From NCBI GenBank assembly GCA_034670405.1, contig JAXDDX010000002.1, forward strand, positions 6,663,501-6,727,500: a DNA stretch of 64,000 nt. The letters run 5' to 3'. This document shows positions 33,519 to 46,716 of this stretch, piece by piece. Every line of letters starts with the position of its first letter. Position 1 is the stretch's first letter. Below the pieces are notes generated by a model. The model was not told where the DNA came from. It saw only the letters and a list, made by a program, of their open reading frames with translations, and ran no database searches. The position numbers and the translations under genes are program-made. This DNA is from Hoplostethus atlanticus. Taxonomy: Eukaryota > Chordata > Actinopteri > Trachichthyiformes > Trachichthyidae.

Positions 33519-34875
33519 ATCCCTCTCCTTCAGCTTTCTGCCCCCTTTCCCTGTCCCTTGGCATACTGGAGTATCTAACCCAGTATTTCAATATAAACTG
33601 TGCAACCTGTAAAAAGAAATCGATTTCCAATGGATTTTTCAAGAATAAGTGTTTGGCTGTGGTGGGTTGCTGTTTGTTTTTTGTACAATGATTTAAACCT
33701 GCCCCTGTCCCACTTTTGTCTTTTAATTTTCTCTTTGAAGTGTGATCTTTGTCTTTTTATTCCTCTCAAGAGTTTCCATCCTGTTTGGAATGAACTTATG
33801 TAACATATATGAGAGGGATGGGGTGGGGGGAGTTGGAAGGGGGATCTCACTGTGGTTTGAACTTGTTGCCATGGAAGCTATTGTACAGTGTCACTTTTTA
33901 ACAAAGACGTGAAATCTGTCTGCCATGCTTCATTGGAAATTATTAACCAACTTAATTCCATAACTAAACTGTCTAAATACCATCGGAAGATCACATGATA
34001 CCACAGTATCAAATATATTTTTACTTTATGACACTTCCTCAAGCCATGCTTTTATCATAACTGACACTGACATTACTACATGAATCAAAACAATATCACT
34101 GCTCTTGTATTATATGTAAAACACTAAGAAATTGCATGGTGCATAAATTATAAATGTATATTATGACAAATCATTTAAAAACTCCTGCCCTAAGAGCAAT
34201 GGCTTTGATTTAGGGACCTATTTTTATGTGCATTTTTAAATAGTTCTGATACTGTACAACACACTGCAAAAGCTTTTTGAGTGACTGAGACAATAAACAA
34301 GTGCTGCAGTAGAAGGTGGTACTGCAGTTTTGACACTGAGGCTTATGGGCTGTCTCTAGTTGAAATGTCTTAATGCTCTCATAAGGGGTTTCCATCTTTT
34401 TAATTTATATCTATGTGATTATCATCATAATACCTTGTCTTAGATATCTGGAAGGAAGGGTTTGTTTCTTTGTTTTAATTTATTTGTCTAATTTGTTGTT
34501 TTGTTGATGTCTTGGAGATGTAAGTTGAATCAATTGAAAAGCTCAGGATAGAAGTCATCCATGATAACCCACAAATTTATAAATTCTTTCCACCTATTTA
34601 ACATATTCTATTTGTTATTATTTGACCTTTGCAGTGAGAACAATTATTGAATTAATACTCATACATACATATTTCAAACACTGAAAGCAAAGGCTTCATT
34701 CTATTTCCTTTGATATAAATATGACAATTTTTTGTGAATTTTCAAAAGAGAGCAAATGTCCAAGATTAATTAAATATGAATACATGTATTTATTTGAAAT
34801 GTACAATGAAGGTGAATCATTGTTAAGATAGAGCACTCTAAATTTGGACAATGTCTTTTTTTTTCTTTTTTCTCC

Positions 34876-34896
34876 GGGGGGCGAGGGGGGGGGGGG
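34876..34896. repeat. G-rich tract in the 3' UTR
   Basis: Two runs of G (6 and 12) separated by CGA, directly after a U-rich run. In the transcript strand this could fold into a G-quadruplex. Confidence 0.8.
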
Positions 34897-36586
34897 TTGT
34901 GGCTCCATTATCACGTTGGATGTCAGATGATACAGTGACAGTATGTTTAAAAGATAGCTTCAATTTGTGGGCAGTTTTATTCACAATCCAATTATTTAAG
35001 GGTGCTAAAGGTATTTGGACAGATTCAGATTACACCAAATAAAATTGTTGTTTTAGTTACGGCAAACATTCTGCATATGCCTATTCTCTCTATAGTACGT
35101 TTTGCTGTGGACTGAACCCTGCAGTAAAATAATAGTTGCTTGGTTAAATAAATGCAAGTAAACAAGTGCCTGTGGTATCACAAGCAACCATAACGTTGAC
35201 ACTGCAGATCTTAAAACCAGACTTGGATTACTCTACTGGTTGCTACCCTTGACTAATTTTCTCAAATGCAAGAATAACAGCTGAAGTGAACCATACCGAC
35301 TTGTGTGCTACTATACTCGTCTGCCAAGACTCTTGTTAGCTTTCAGTCATTTAACTAACCAAGCATGCCATATTGTAGGCATACCTAAGTAAAAACACTA
35401 AATGTGCAAAGATTGCAGCACTGCCTGAAAGAGTGTTGGTGATAGTGACGTTTCTCACAGGCTTAAAGAAGTCAGTACATTTAATCTTTCCAAATACTTC
35501 TGGTACCCTCACAAAAGTTGAAAATGAAAAGGCTGTAAAAGGCCACTGTAATTTCTATCTCTTTATCTGTAATGAATAAAATGCCTTGAAATCAAAACAT
35601 TTTTCACTTAAAGTTAATCATAATTCTGCATCCAAAATGATAAAAGCACAGCAACATCCAGAAATGTGTCACTATCCAGATACTTTGGAGCTTACATTGT
35701 AAGCTCCTTATATTGTCAGGGCATTTCAAGCGCTGTCATAACATCAGCATGGTTATTATTATGGTTGAAAAAACATTCTAACATTGAATAGTTTGGAACA
35801 TAACTGGGGAATAGAGACACTTGTTATCTTGATAAATTCCAATAGAGATGGCCCTGATGAGTCTAATACTGGGAAGGATATCTGGCAAAGGTTCACTCAT
35901 GCATTCCAATCCGTACTCACTAATGTAAGTTTTGTTGAAAGAACCCACTGTAGATTACCAATATGTGAAAATTGTTATTGGTGTAAATCAGTGTATCATT
36001 TCTTAGGTCCTTGAGCACAGTGTAAGCATCATTGAAACTCACTTATTCTCATGGATGTACAGTATGTGGCTCGACATCATTTTCTATTTTGTCTCTAGAC
36101 TTCAATTGTTGTTGTTTTTTGCCAAATAAATATATATTGCCCAACATCTGCTATGATTGATCTGTAGTTGGATGCCTGTGAGCACTTTTCACAGAGCAGG
36201 ACTGCTACAAGACTTTGAGCAAGTCTGCATGAAGTATGGAGTTTGAACAATACAGTATAACAAAGATGTCCACAGGCACATTATGTTCTTACATAGTCAG
36301 ATCTAATAGCCTTTACTTTGTACTCACCATTGATTGTCTTGTGCATTGTAAAACTTCATCTTACGGGTGAAAGGGGAGCAAAATGTAAAACTCATCCTGT
36401 ATTTGTATTTCTACATCAGCTGTTCACATATTATTTTTATCTCCTCAGTCTGAGTGTCAAGCACTATCTAGAAAATGTACCAATTATATGATGGTTAAGT
36501 TCAAGCCTGCAGAGGAGAGTCAGAAAATATTACTGTGTACAGCCAAAAAAGATGTTGCTTCAAACAAAAGTTCTTTCAGTTTGACC

Positions 36587-36592
36587 AATAAA
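36587..36592 (+). promoter_or_regulatory. edil3: Probable distal poly(A) signal of edil3
   Basis: AATAAA in CCAATAAAAAGATATC, with a T/GT-rich element 30-45 bases downstream and repeat-containing intergenic sequence beyond. Cleavage would fall near 36605-36620. Confidence 0.6.
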
Positions 36593-36765
36593 AAGATATC
36601 TGTGAATTGATATGCTTGCCTTGTTTTATTTTCTCCCACTGGAAGAAAGTTAATTGGAACCTTTCAGTTGATTGCCAGGTTTCACAGCCATGTGTTAAAG
36701 GAAAATACCAGTGTTCTTCATTCTTGGGTAATTTTTCTCATTACGCTATGCTGTTATTTCTGATA

Positions 36766-36789
36766 AATTCTTCAATTAATTGAAGAATT
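36766..36789. repeat. Perfect 24-bp palindrome
   Basis: AATTCTTCAATTAATTGAAGAATT is identical to its own reverse complement. It lies about 175 bp beyond the inferred distal poly(A) signal. Confidence 0.9.
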
Positions 36790-36949
36790 CTTCAATTCTA
36801 TTCCCTGACTACAGGGATAATTGGCCCTTTGCATTGATGTAGTTGTAAATAAAATTGTGGGCACACCATATAGGTCTTTCTCAATATGCATTCTTGTCCT
36901 TCTTATGTCCTTCGTGACACGTTTGATGTATTATCTAATGGTCGTAAGT

Positions 36950-36952
<3 letters not shown>

Positions 36953-36985
<33 letters not shown>
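36953..36985. repeat. (TA)n microsatellite
   Basis: A run of about 16 TA units followed by a 13-base T run. Confidence 0.92.
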
Positions 36986-36990
<5 letters not shown>

Positions 36991-38248
36991 TTTTTTTAAA
37001 GAATGCCAAATACAAAGGATAAATAAAAATATCATGGATGTTTACTTGCCAACCAAGGATGCACCTGATAGTGACTGGGCTGAATAAATGAATGGGAAGC
37101 TGCAAGATTCGCAAGCACGACAGAGTACAGAGCTGGTTGAAACAACTGGAGAAATGAACAGCTGTGTGTCTTAATTGTCATCACAACCTCAAGCACACAG
37201 TCCATTTCAAACTGTAAAGCTGTGTTTCATTTTATCCTCCACAAGGACACACGTATTGACTTCTTTGATAATCACATTTTGACCTCAAAATGGTGATCAC
37301 GGTGAACCATCAATACAAACAACAATTAAAATATTTTCAGAAAGGCATTATTTTATTTAGTTTTTTTTCATTTAAAGACCCTGTCTTTATATAACTTAGC
37401 TTGGTACTACTTACTATAATGGATTTTACAAATTCACTTCACAAAGATTTATGTGGGTAAACTCTAAATTCTCTCTTTAAACTCAGTAAACTGAGTTTGG
37501 GTTTTACCCTCCAGTACTTCCATGGCCTTTGTATTTGTTATTATCAGCTATTTACTTCTTTGTAAAACAATCTCTTGGCTTTGCACTGCTTGCCTGCATA
37601 CTCCATCAAGGCTCTGTTCCAACATGGTTTTGCCACAGTACGTTGCCCTCATTGATTTACCTTGAGCCTGCCATGCCTAGTTTCTCTGTCTCTCGGCTGA
37701 GCTCTCCCAGTTGTGGCATAGGATCAAAACGTGAGTCGAAGGACAAACATGCAACGGTGGCAGCTGCACTGTCCAGTAATGATTCAATTATCAAAGTGCC
37801 AGTGTAGGGGGAGATAATTGCCTCGTAACTCAGGTGAGTGAAGTTGCGACAATTAAAAGCTGATTAGAAAACAATCTGTTTACTCTGCTTGTCCTATCCA
37901 TTAAAGGATGATCAGTAAAATACAACACACATTCAAAGAGAGAGGGACCACGTTTTGGCAGTCTAAGCTGCTTAGCGACTAAGCTTATTTGAGCAGGGTT
38001 TTTTCGTCTTCAAATTAGTGCTTCCTATGAGGTATTTCACCTGTATCAAATCAATACAGGGAAAATACAGTATGTTGTCTGGGTGAATTATGTGATGTGG
38101 CTTTTCTACTTTCTTGGAATTTTTCATGTTTGGCAAGTTTGCGGCTGTAATTTCCTCAAGCTGTGAAGGGGCATAATTACATGAACATAAATCATTTTAT
38201 CTAATTGTCTGATTAAAGCTGCTACCAGGAGAATTTGAAATTTGATGA

Positions 38249-38283
38249 TTGTTTGTGTAGTCTTAGGGGAGTCATTGGCAGAA
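38249..38283. repeat. 35-bp direct repeat, copy 1
   Basis: TTGTTTGTGTAGTCTTAGGG followed by GAGTCATTGGCAGAA. It matches 43265-43299 with a single mismatch, while the flanks differ. Confidence 0.85.
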
Positions 38284-38975
38284 TTTGATGGCGACCACTT
38301 GAGTCCCTTAGTGTTTTACATCATTGTCACAAAAACGACTTGTCGACTTGCCGACTGTCATAACACAATTTGAATAATGGAACTTCCACCATCTGCCATT
38401 TTGAGTCTCTTCGTGGTGTTCATGCTCAGAGAGAGCCAGTCCTCTTTCCGTTTTGGTTGAGGCACTTCCTTTGTGTGGTCAGTCCTGCACAATTCACAGG
38501 AAATTGTAATAAACACATGGAATAAACCAGTTTTCTCGACAATGGTCTCATTGTTCTACAGCCATGATACTAGGCTATCAAAATTAATTGGAGAATGATA
38601 TGTTGAGGTAAATATCCTACATGTAGCAGCTTTAATGGATGTACTATAATGAGCATATCTGCATGTAATCATGTGAAGACCAGACTGAATGGTTAAAAAA
38701 CGATTGTATTCATCAACAGCAATTAAATTGATTACAATCATTAGATAAAAGTAAAAGAGAGGGAGAGAGAGAGAGATTCAGCATTTTGTGGGCTGTCTCT
38801 TCTGATTGCATGCATGAACGTCTCGTCTGCCTGCCTCACTCTCATCATTGCAGTGCTCACGTCCTCATTAAAGTCTATGCTCGCGTGTGTCGCATAAGCC
38901 AATGGTGACGCTGTAGGTTAATGTAAGTAGCTAGCTATCTAGCTAGTTTAATACACTTTCATTCACAGAGTCAAC

Positions 38976-39260
38976 ATGAGCAAGAGGAGAGGAGATATCC
39001 GGCACTTTTTTGGTGCAAAAAAAAAAAAGAGTAATTTGAAACTAGAATTAGGACTTAGAGATGATAATGCAGCCTGTATTTTCTGTGGTTGTCATGCAGG
39101 CTTAATACTGAGCAGGATAGTATGGGTGATGGTGAGTTTTACATTTATGTGCTGTTGTATTAAGGAAGCAGAGGGAGGTCAGAATGACAGTCAGCAGGCA
39201 GAAGGAGGTCAGGAGGACAGTGAGCAGGCAGGACCTAGTAGCAAAGAGGTGAGTTAGAAA
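38976..39260 (+). pseudogene. hAT/ZMYM-like transposase N-terminal ORF
   Basis: 93 codons starting MSKRRGDIRHFFGAKKKK and ending with repeated E-G-G-Q-D-S-Q and AGPSSKE. An MSKRK-DI-FFG start followed by a Ser/Gly/Pro-rich acidic stretch is typical of the N terminus of fish hAT-type transposases annotated as ZMYM1- or zinc-finger-MYM-like. A GGTGAGTT donor-like site sits near 39248, as if this were a first coding exon. No zinc finger or catalytic domain follows, so it is probably a remnant. It could be a domesticated first exon, but nothing here shows that. Confidence 0.5.
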
Positions 39261-41338
39261 GGAGACTGCACTTTAAGGTGTATGCCATCATACCAGATAT
39301 TTAGGCAAATAGTACTTTCAGAAACTACTGATCTATCATGGAGCCATAATTGAGCATTGCATTTCACAGTTAATAGTTTTTACTCTGCATTTCAAAATAC
39401 AAAAGTTGTTTTCATGTGAGCAGCACTTTAATGTAATGTAACACTATCACATTGTTTTAAAATGTCTCCCCTGTACTTAAAACCTTTCACAGTTTGGACC
39501 GTTTTATTTCCTTTACTAATTCACTATTTTCTTCGTTTCTCATGTGAGGAGCATAATTCTGTTACTGTGAAATGACCCACTGATTAACTTTTATCTTTGC
39601 AAATTGATGAAATGAATCACCACATTAATGCATCACTGCACCCTGTCACACTAAGTTATAAAGAAGCTTTAATGCATTCATTATCAAAGAGCCCACAAGT
39701 ACTGAGGAAGGCTGTGCAGAACGGAACACAGACAACTGGGTGGTTTAAATGCTCAAGTTGAGTTTCCTTAAAGCTGCACTGGGTAAGATGTTGATGTAAA
39801 AGTGCACCTGTCCTATTAGTCTACATCATGAAGTGGAGCTGCAACAGAGAACAGCTTCCCCCTAATTGAGACACTGTAGATTTGCCCTATTCGTTCACTC
39901 TATCTTTTCTATGTACGGTGAATGATGAATTGAAAATTAAGAGAAAAATGTAAAACTTGCTTCTAAACAGCAGCTTGAGTGAGTGAGTGCTCCGTCCAGA
40001 GAAAGCTGGACTCACCAATGTCTTCACCACCTCCCCCCACCAGCCACTAAAAATAAGACAGAGTGTGGGCTTACCCATTTTTAGATAAGATATGTTGCTA
40101 TTCCAATTGCACATACTCATACTGTATTAAGGAATGCATTAAGGAATGCATTCTTATTTTTATTCCATTTGATTTACACTGCAAGTATTGGGCAATAAGT
40201 CAAATTATAAATATGTCTTTTTCATTGGCAAAAGCAATCTGGATCCCTCCCGTACGCTTCCCTTTCCCATCGGCTTTTTTAAAGTTTCAGCTGTAGATTG
40301 GTAATATTTCCGCCAAAAATTATCCAGACTGCAGATATTAAGAAAATCTAATGATTCAGAAAGGTTATTTCAAAAAGCCAAACTCAACATTAACCGAGCA
40401 ATAAAATGTTCACCGAGAGTGGAATATAATTTGGTCTCTCTCTTTAGTCTCTCTCTGCCTGCCTGTCTATAGTGTGAAGCTATTTTGCCGAAACATGAAG
40501 ATTAGAGGTCTTGTTCCCATCAGAAGCGTGTCCACCCCTACGCTGTAAAACGTTACGTTATCAAGTGAGCGGAGATGACACGGCTTGGATCACATTAAAT
40601 ACTCCCCTGCTGTTCTCATGTGCAACTGACTGACAGCTAAAACAGTGTAGTAAATGGATTGGCAAAGAAGAGCGAAGAAGAAGAAGAAAAAAGAAGAAGA
40701 ACTGTGGCAGGAGCTGCCTCCTACGGTGCAGACCAGTTTGTCCAATAAATTACTAAATCAGTTTGAAAAATATTCACATTTCCAACATAAAGTATGAATT
40801 TCAGTAGGCGTGAATGTTTCAAAACAAATTGTTTCTTGCCTGAGATAGTGAGATAGAGATAGTGCTCCAATATGTGAAATATTACTGCCATTTTGAAGGC
40901 AATTTGTCGTGCTTAAATAATACCTAACTGTTGTGCCCTCAATTGCAAGCTTGTAACATCATATTAAGGGCTAAACCATTTTGGCCCACCAATATGACAA
41001 AGGTCCGATGAAGAGAGACTCAAGCATTGGTTCTAGCCTCAGCAAATAAGTTTTCTATCTGAAATAATGGGCTAAATATGATGTTTTGAGCAAGATGACA
41101 GACGCTTTTCAAGGGTTAAATATTTTTGGGCGAGACAACCTACAATTCCTTTGAGTCAAAGGAGATTTCTACTCTCCAAGGAAGTAGACTTGGGTCTGTC
41201 CCAATGCAGATTTCATGCCGTTCTGTGCAGCTGATAAACTGGAATCCTTTTTGCTCATCAACACTTTGTCGACGTTATGCCATATTGTTGTGCTCGCAAT
41301 AGAGCTGAAACGTCAGGTTCCGGAAAAATACAATTCAT

Positions 41339-41813
41339 AATCACCATAGGGAATTTGATGATCAGCCATAACGGAGTAACCGTACAAGTTAGGCTCACCA
41401 TGAGCTACAAGATTGTGAAATGATGGTATACACGCTTGTAGTAGCCATAAGTCAATTTCATTTCAACTCTGTTTTTAAGAAATCATGTTTTATTAACGAA
41501 TTCCTGAGGAAGTACTACACTACCCACAATCCTAGCTCATTCCACCAATCAGAGACATCGCTGTTACCATGGAGATGTTAATCAGTTGGCAATCAGGACT
41601 GACTGAGCGAACGTAGTCGGCGTCTGCTAGCTAGCAACGTACTCCACCATGGTTTCCCTTGTCAGACATGATGTGCTGATTTAGCGATGAGGAGAGCAGT
41701 GTACGCAGGGGCGACTGAAAACAATATTTATGGTGACTACCTTTTGATAGTTATTGGTATGGTACTCACCATATATTTACATGGTAAATACCTATGGTGA
41801 TTGTAAAAGGAAG
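41339..41813. mobile_element. Possible inverted-repeat element
   Basis: AATCACCATAGG (41339-41350) and its reverse complement CCTATGGTGATT (41802-41813) bracket about 475 bp. The interior includes CTACACTACCCACAATCC..CATTCCACCAATCAGAG, which is reminiscent of repeated promoter-like sequence. The short 12-bp ends may be chance, so confidence is low. Confidence 0.35.
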
Positions 41814-43264
41814 GGGTAGATCCTGACATTCTTGTCCAGTGTGTGTCAGTATGCATTGCAGTACTCTGCAAGTCAATGTGTCTGCTCAATCCCACCATGA
41901 CAAAATCCTGTAAATGTATTGCACATGATGACTAAAGTCATTCTGATGCATGATGGTGGATATCATTATGCAAGTGTTAAGGTAGGTTGTGTTCCCGTGT
42001 AAATCCAGATTTGGATGCTTCTGAGAAAGTGTCTATGCTTCTTCTCCTGTCCGTGGGTATGTTTTTAGATATGTATATTGGGAGGATGGGGGGGATTCAT
42101 TTTTGTGTCTCACTGATACAGCACACTTGGTCAAGGTAGCTAGCTTAACAAGATTTACCGCTGAACAACAATTAGCAGATTCCTGCCTCACACAGACAAC
42201 AGCTGTTACACATAATCTGATTTCCACCACTGATGATAGAGAAACACGTCGACAAGCTGGTTTGAGGAATGAAAAATCCCCTATTTGGGCAGGATGGTAT
42301 GCAGGAGCACCATAAAATGACGTTATGTGTTCAGGTCCAACCACCATCTCTGATGCAAAAAAGGTGGTGCTTTTATTATCTAAAAATGAAAAAATAAAGA
42401 AGCATAAAGATGCAGTCGCAGGATGCTATAACTAACAGACTCAGCAAAATAGATCAACTTAAAGACTTCCACCGCCTCACAGCCTCACATTTTAAATATT
42501 ACATCTGATGACTATTCAAAAAGTAAACCACGTATCACATAGTAACCCTTCTATGTGGGTAATTTAGCTTCCATATCACTGGGCTGCAACGAGGGTACCT
42601 CCCACCCTCATTAACTTAATAGTGCCCTGGTCACCTACATGCACTCCCTTTCACTGTAGCCAGCACAATGAGCAGGTAAGACAACAACAGTGCTGGTAAT
42701 GTTGTTAAAATAGGGTGAGGTGAAAAGGTAGGGGAGAAACGTTTTCATGGTGTGGTAAATTTGAGTTTTATCCTACCATCAATTCATACTAAGACACAAA
42801 GACATATGAACAGTTAGAGTACAAGGGCACAGCTATACAGCACCACTACTGGGGAAATCTGAGAAGAATTCCTTTGATCTGTCTAGACAACTACTATAAT
42901 AATGATAGTAATAACTGATAATGATAATAACTCCTTTAAAATACTAGGGGGGAGAAACAGAGTCCTAACAGACAGAATGTGTCTTTTCCTTTCTAATCAC
43001 AATGTCCATTCAATAATAATAATTTTGCTCTATTTGCTCACATTATTTTGACTTTGTTTACACTGATGACAAATGTCTTTATTCCTCAGCAAGAGCATTT
43101 GATATATAGAACATCACAGCACCACCACCACCAAAAGCGGTTTGAGCTATATATAGTGTCACTTGTCTTATACACTAGATTTGTCTGCATGGCTCCCGTG
43201 TTTGTCACATTGAGTACTGAGGGCAAATGGGTTTCAAGTTCCCTGGGATATCTCTCTTGTTATC

Positions 43265-43299
43265 TTGTTTGTGTAGTCTTAGGGGAGTCTTTGGCAGAA
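43265..43299. repeat. 35-bp direct repeat, copy 2
   Basis: The second copy of the word at 38249-38283, about 5 kb downstream in the same orientation, with T for A at one position. Confidence 0.85.
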
Positions 43300-44139
43300 C
43301 TGGGCCAGTCTTGTGTGCACTATTCACCCCTCTAATGAATCTGATGCAAATGTTATTTTGGCTTCAGTTACTGTACCTGTAAAACATTCAAGTGGGACAA
43401 AAATTACTACCAAAAAGCTTCTGAGACCATCAAACTAACTCTCGTTGTTTATTACTGAGGTCAGCTCCAGAGCCTACATACATATATGTATTTTGCACTA
43501 GAAGCAATGTGTCTTGATTAAGTGATAAAGCAGCTCCTTTTGTCTGTGAGAAAATAAGACACAAACAAAAAGCCAGTTCAGTCAAAATGGGTATGGCAAG
43601 GTCATCTTGGATAGAATCTGGGCTCCAAGTCAGATGAGGATAAGCATTACTATTACAACCTTTCCATGGAGGTGCATGTATGTGCAAGCCAATTTGGACT
43701 CTACGCTTCCCCTGATGTCCTCTAGATAAGTCATTATTCTACAGTGTGACAGTATGCCTATCTGCTTACAGGCATGGGCAAGGACTCCTGACAAGCCAAG
43801 TTGTAAGGTCTTGATTGTGATTTTCTTTCTCTTTTTTACGGGGCGAGGTGAGGGAGGTGGGGGAGGTGGGGGAGGCATGCAAGCAAATACATTGGGCTAA
43901 ATGTTTTTAAAATGTCTCTAAGGTAACATGTTTTCTATGAACAAACTTCATCATAATATGATTTGTTTGTATGCAGCTTGATTCTGAGGGGATGATGAAC
44001 ATTATATTGTGACTCTCAAAGTACAACACATACACTCATATAAAAATGTTAGAAATATTTGGAAGTCATAGTGGAAGTTCCTATGTTGATGTTGATTGAA
44101 CCTTTGTCATTTTGTGCAAAGATATTCTGCTTTTTAAGT

Positions 44140-44168
44140 GACCTGCCTGGTTAAATAAAAGTTAAATG

Positions 44169-44201
<33 letters not shown>

Positions 44202-44207
44202 TTATTG
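44140..44207. repeat. LINE/SINE-type tail with (ATT)n microsatellite
   Basis: GTGACCTGCCTGGTTAAATAAA is a frequent 3' end of fish retroelements (from memory) and is followed immediately by an (ATT)n run, as expected of a retrotransposed tail. Confidence 0.55.
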
Positions 44208-46430
44208 TAACTATTTATTATTAATGTTATCATTAGTTGTTGTAGAAGAATAAATATTTTCCTTTAATGAATATTACTAGGATCCAGTAACTGTAAAATT
44301 ACACCTTACATCATATGAAAATTATGAAGGGTTAATGTTTAAAATGAATACTTATTTAACAACGATATGGACAGATGCTGAAATGTCATAGTCACAGCAG
44401 GCGGTGGTGGCAGACAGACTGAAGACTTTGAACAGAACCATCCACACTGCAGTCACTGACGGGCTGATAATAACATCTGAGACAATTATTTTTAGATTCT
44501 TCTGTATCTTCCACTGTATGTCCCTTTATAACAATTGTGACTTCTTAATCACAGCCACCATTTGTATTTCTTAGCTTTTTCTTGTATTTTTATAAGCGGT
44601 GTGATAATAAAGCATTGACTGGTTAGCACAATGCAGAATTGATTGGAGAGAAAATTGATGAAGGAAAACAGAAGGTAGAGCAACTCAAAACAGTGACACA
44701 AAGGAACAGCTGAGTGAAATGACCCTTTCACTATTTAAACTTGATCTGAGCAGTTTCCTTAGGTTTCCCCTAAAAAGATAAGAAAATATCATATGCTGAT
44801 TTATTGCATTGACCTTACATCACCTTTAGCATTTGGGATGTCTTAAGCCCTTTCCCTTTTAGCTAGCACAGCATGTTTGATATTAGGCCTATCAGAAGAG
44901 TCTCTTCTTTCATTTAATATTGAACAACATTGAGCCTGGACGTGGGCAAAGCTTGGTTATGCTAAATGCACAAGAGGCACAGGTTTTAAGGGTTGATAAG
45001 CTAAGTGCCAGTCAAAGGTGAAGGTGAAGGAGACGACGTGAGAGAGACACACAGAGGTCAAACGAGAAGAGGAAGAGAAAAAGTGGCTCCTGATTTTGAA
45101 GACAGAATGAAGAAGAGGAAGAGGGCGTCAAGTCTGGAAAGAGGAAGGGTGGAGACTGAGATGAGGTTCTAGTCCCTCAGTGCTGTGACGGAGGGGACAA
45201 GATTTTGACAGCAGATTTTTATGAAAGATACATGAGTTGAGTTCCACCGAGCTCCCGGTCCATGTCAAGGGGGACGTGACTTTCCAGGGACTGAGAGTCA
45301 CCTCTTACTTGTACAAAGCCAGAGCAGAAATATTTTCCCAGCTACTCGGTAGTTTATGTTTAAAGCTTCATGAGAACAGCTTGAAGCTTCAGTGTCAAGG
45401 CAAATAGTCCCTGGAGTCCCCAGCTCGGTGCACCCCATAATGTCAGCATTTCACATACTACTTTGCCAACTCAACTTTTGCGTTTTCAGTCAAACTTTAT
45501 TTTGACCTCATTTAAAACCTCCTTTTTTAGACTTTGATTAAAATGCATTCAGATGATAAGAAGGATGTGCTACTTTGAAACTACATCGGGACAACGTGAA
45601 TGTAGCACCAAGTCATTTTGCCACAGCATTTTGCTTTGCAGAGATTCATTCTCCTTGCTTTCTCTGTTAGAGAATATGTAGTTGTCTGAATAAACTACGC
45701 TGTTTAATTAAAATGAACAACAAAATAGTTCCCTCTTTTCAGGACCACTGGCAGTGTGAAAAATAGGTTGAGCTTTCATAAAATGAATTTCATTTTCAGG
45801 GGGAATTTCAGGGGGAATATTGAGGGCATCGTACTGAGAAAAGTTTTCATGTGATCTCAAAAATCAGATTAATTATTTTCTCCCTCCTGACCACCTTGCT
45901 GTCGCTCTGAGGAGAAAAGTACATCCAAGGCCACACACTGAGCCATTTATTTGCCAGCAATGACTTTTTGAATTGAGTTTTTGACTTTTGAATAGATTTT
46001 GAAATAGATTATGAAGGCTTTTATCTTTTGTTGATCCTGTAGGGTTGTGAAACACAGCCAACATTTTCAAATTGCTTGTTTGTCTCTGGTTCAAATATGA
46101 ATGCTTCTCTACACCCACTGTGGACCCAATTAGAATCAAATAATACAAACACAATCCCTCAAGGTAGCATTAGAGTGGTTTGGATATTTCTGTCTACACT
46201 GATATGTGGGGTTTTGTAGCCTAAAGCATTTTCACTGCAAACTTTCTGTAACAATACTTGCCACTTGCCCCTATATTATTTTTATTTTGCTTTGGCTCAT
46301 CCTCTATTGACTATCTCCATCTCAGTCATTTTGTCTTATATGTATGCAGGACTATAATGTAAATGTCACTACCTACCTCATGTTTTTAATTTGCCATTGT
46401 ATTATTTGTCTTCATCTACGCCATTCCCAT

Positions 46431-46431
<1 letters not shown>

Positions 46432-46466
<35 letters not shown>
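46432..46466. repeat. (AC)n microsatellite
   Basis: Pure CA run of about 17 units. Confidence 0.93.
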
Positions 46467-46469
<3 letters not shown>

Positions 46470-46716
46470 TGCGTTGTAGGTTAAATGTCACAATAACATC
46501 TGTTGTTTCATACATTTTTCATAATTCAACATTTGTTTCATAATTAATTTCATACAAAGCAAGTATGACCTGTATAGTAGCCGCTTAATTTTCCTTTAGA
46601 GACAAATTAACTTCATGCAAGCTGTGGCCTCCAGTATTAAAGATGCAGTTATAAGGCTAACTAAAAAGGCCTACTGTAGCTTACTGTATGACAATAACCT
46701 ACTATCGTTACACCAT

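Larger units (their letters stand above)
33519..36615 (+). other. edil3: edil3 3' UTR (inferred, about 3.1 kb)
   Basis: AT-rich sequence without repeat insertions follows the stop. It carries poly(A)-signal hexamers AATAAA at 34292-34297, 35575-35580 and 36587-36592. The last is followed by a T/GT-rich stretch (TTGCCTTGTTTTATTTT) suitable for cleavage, and a 3' UTR of this length resembles the long UTR known for the mammalian gene. The open frames inside (for example 35784-36014) have no recognisable domains. Use of the earlier sites would give shorter isoforms. Confidence 0.65.
36616..46431. other. Intergenic, no recognised gene
   Basis: Downstream of edil3 I recognise only a (TA)n run, the hAT/ZMYM-like ORF at 38976, an (ATT)n run and short repeat fragments. 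The ORFs at 42033-42347 and 42103-42315 overlap on opposite strands and match nothing I know. The segment 41339-41813 may be another inverted-repeat element. A 35-bp word at 38249-38283 recurs at 43265-43299. Other sequence holds nothing I can name. Confidence 0.7.

Noticed and set aside
34292..34297. Main poly(A) site at the first AATAAA after the stop
   Set aside because: Possible as an alternative site, but the downstream sequence is not notably GT-rich. The more distal signal at 36587 has better context and fits the family's long 3' UTR.
42033..42347. 104-residue - strand frame and its opposite-strand partner
   Set aside because: No family recognised and no ORF continuation or splice structure. 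It could be part of an unknown repeat but cannot be supported.
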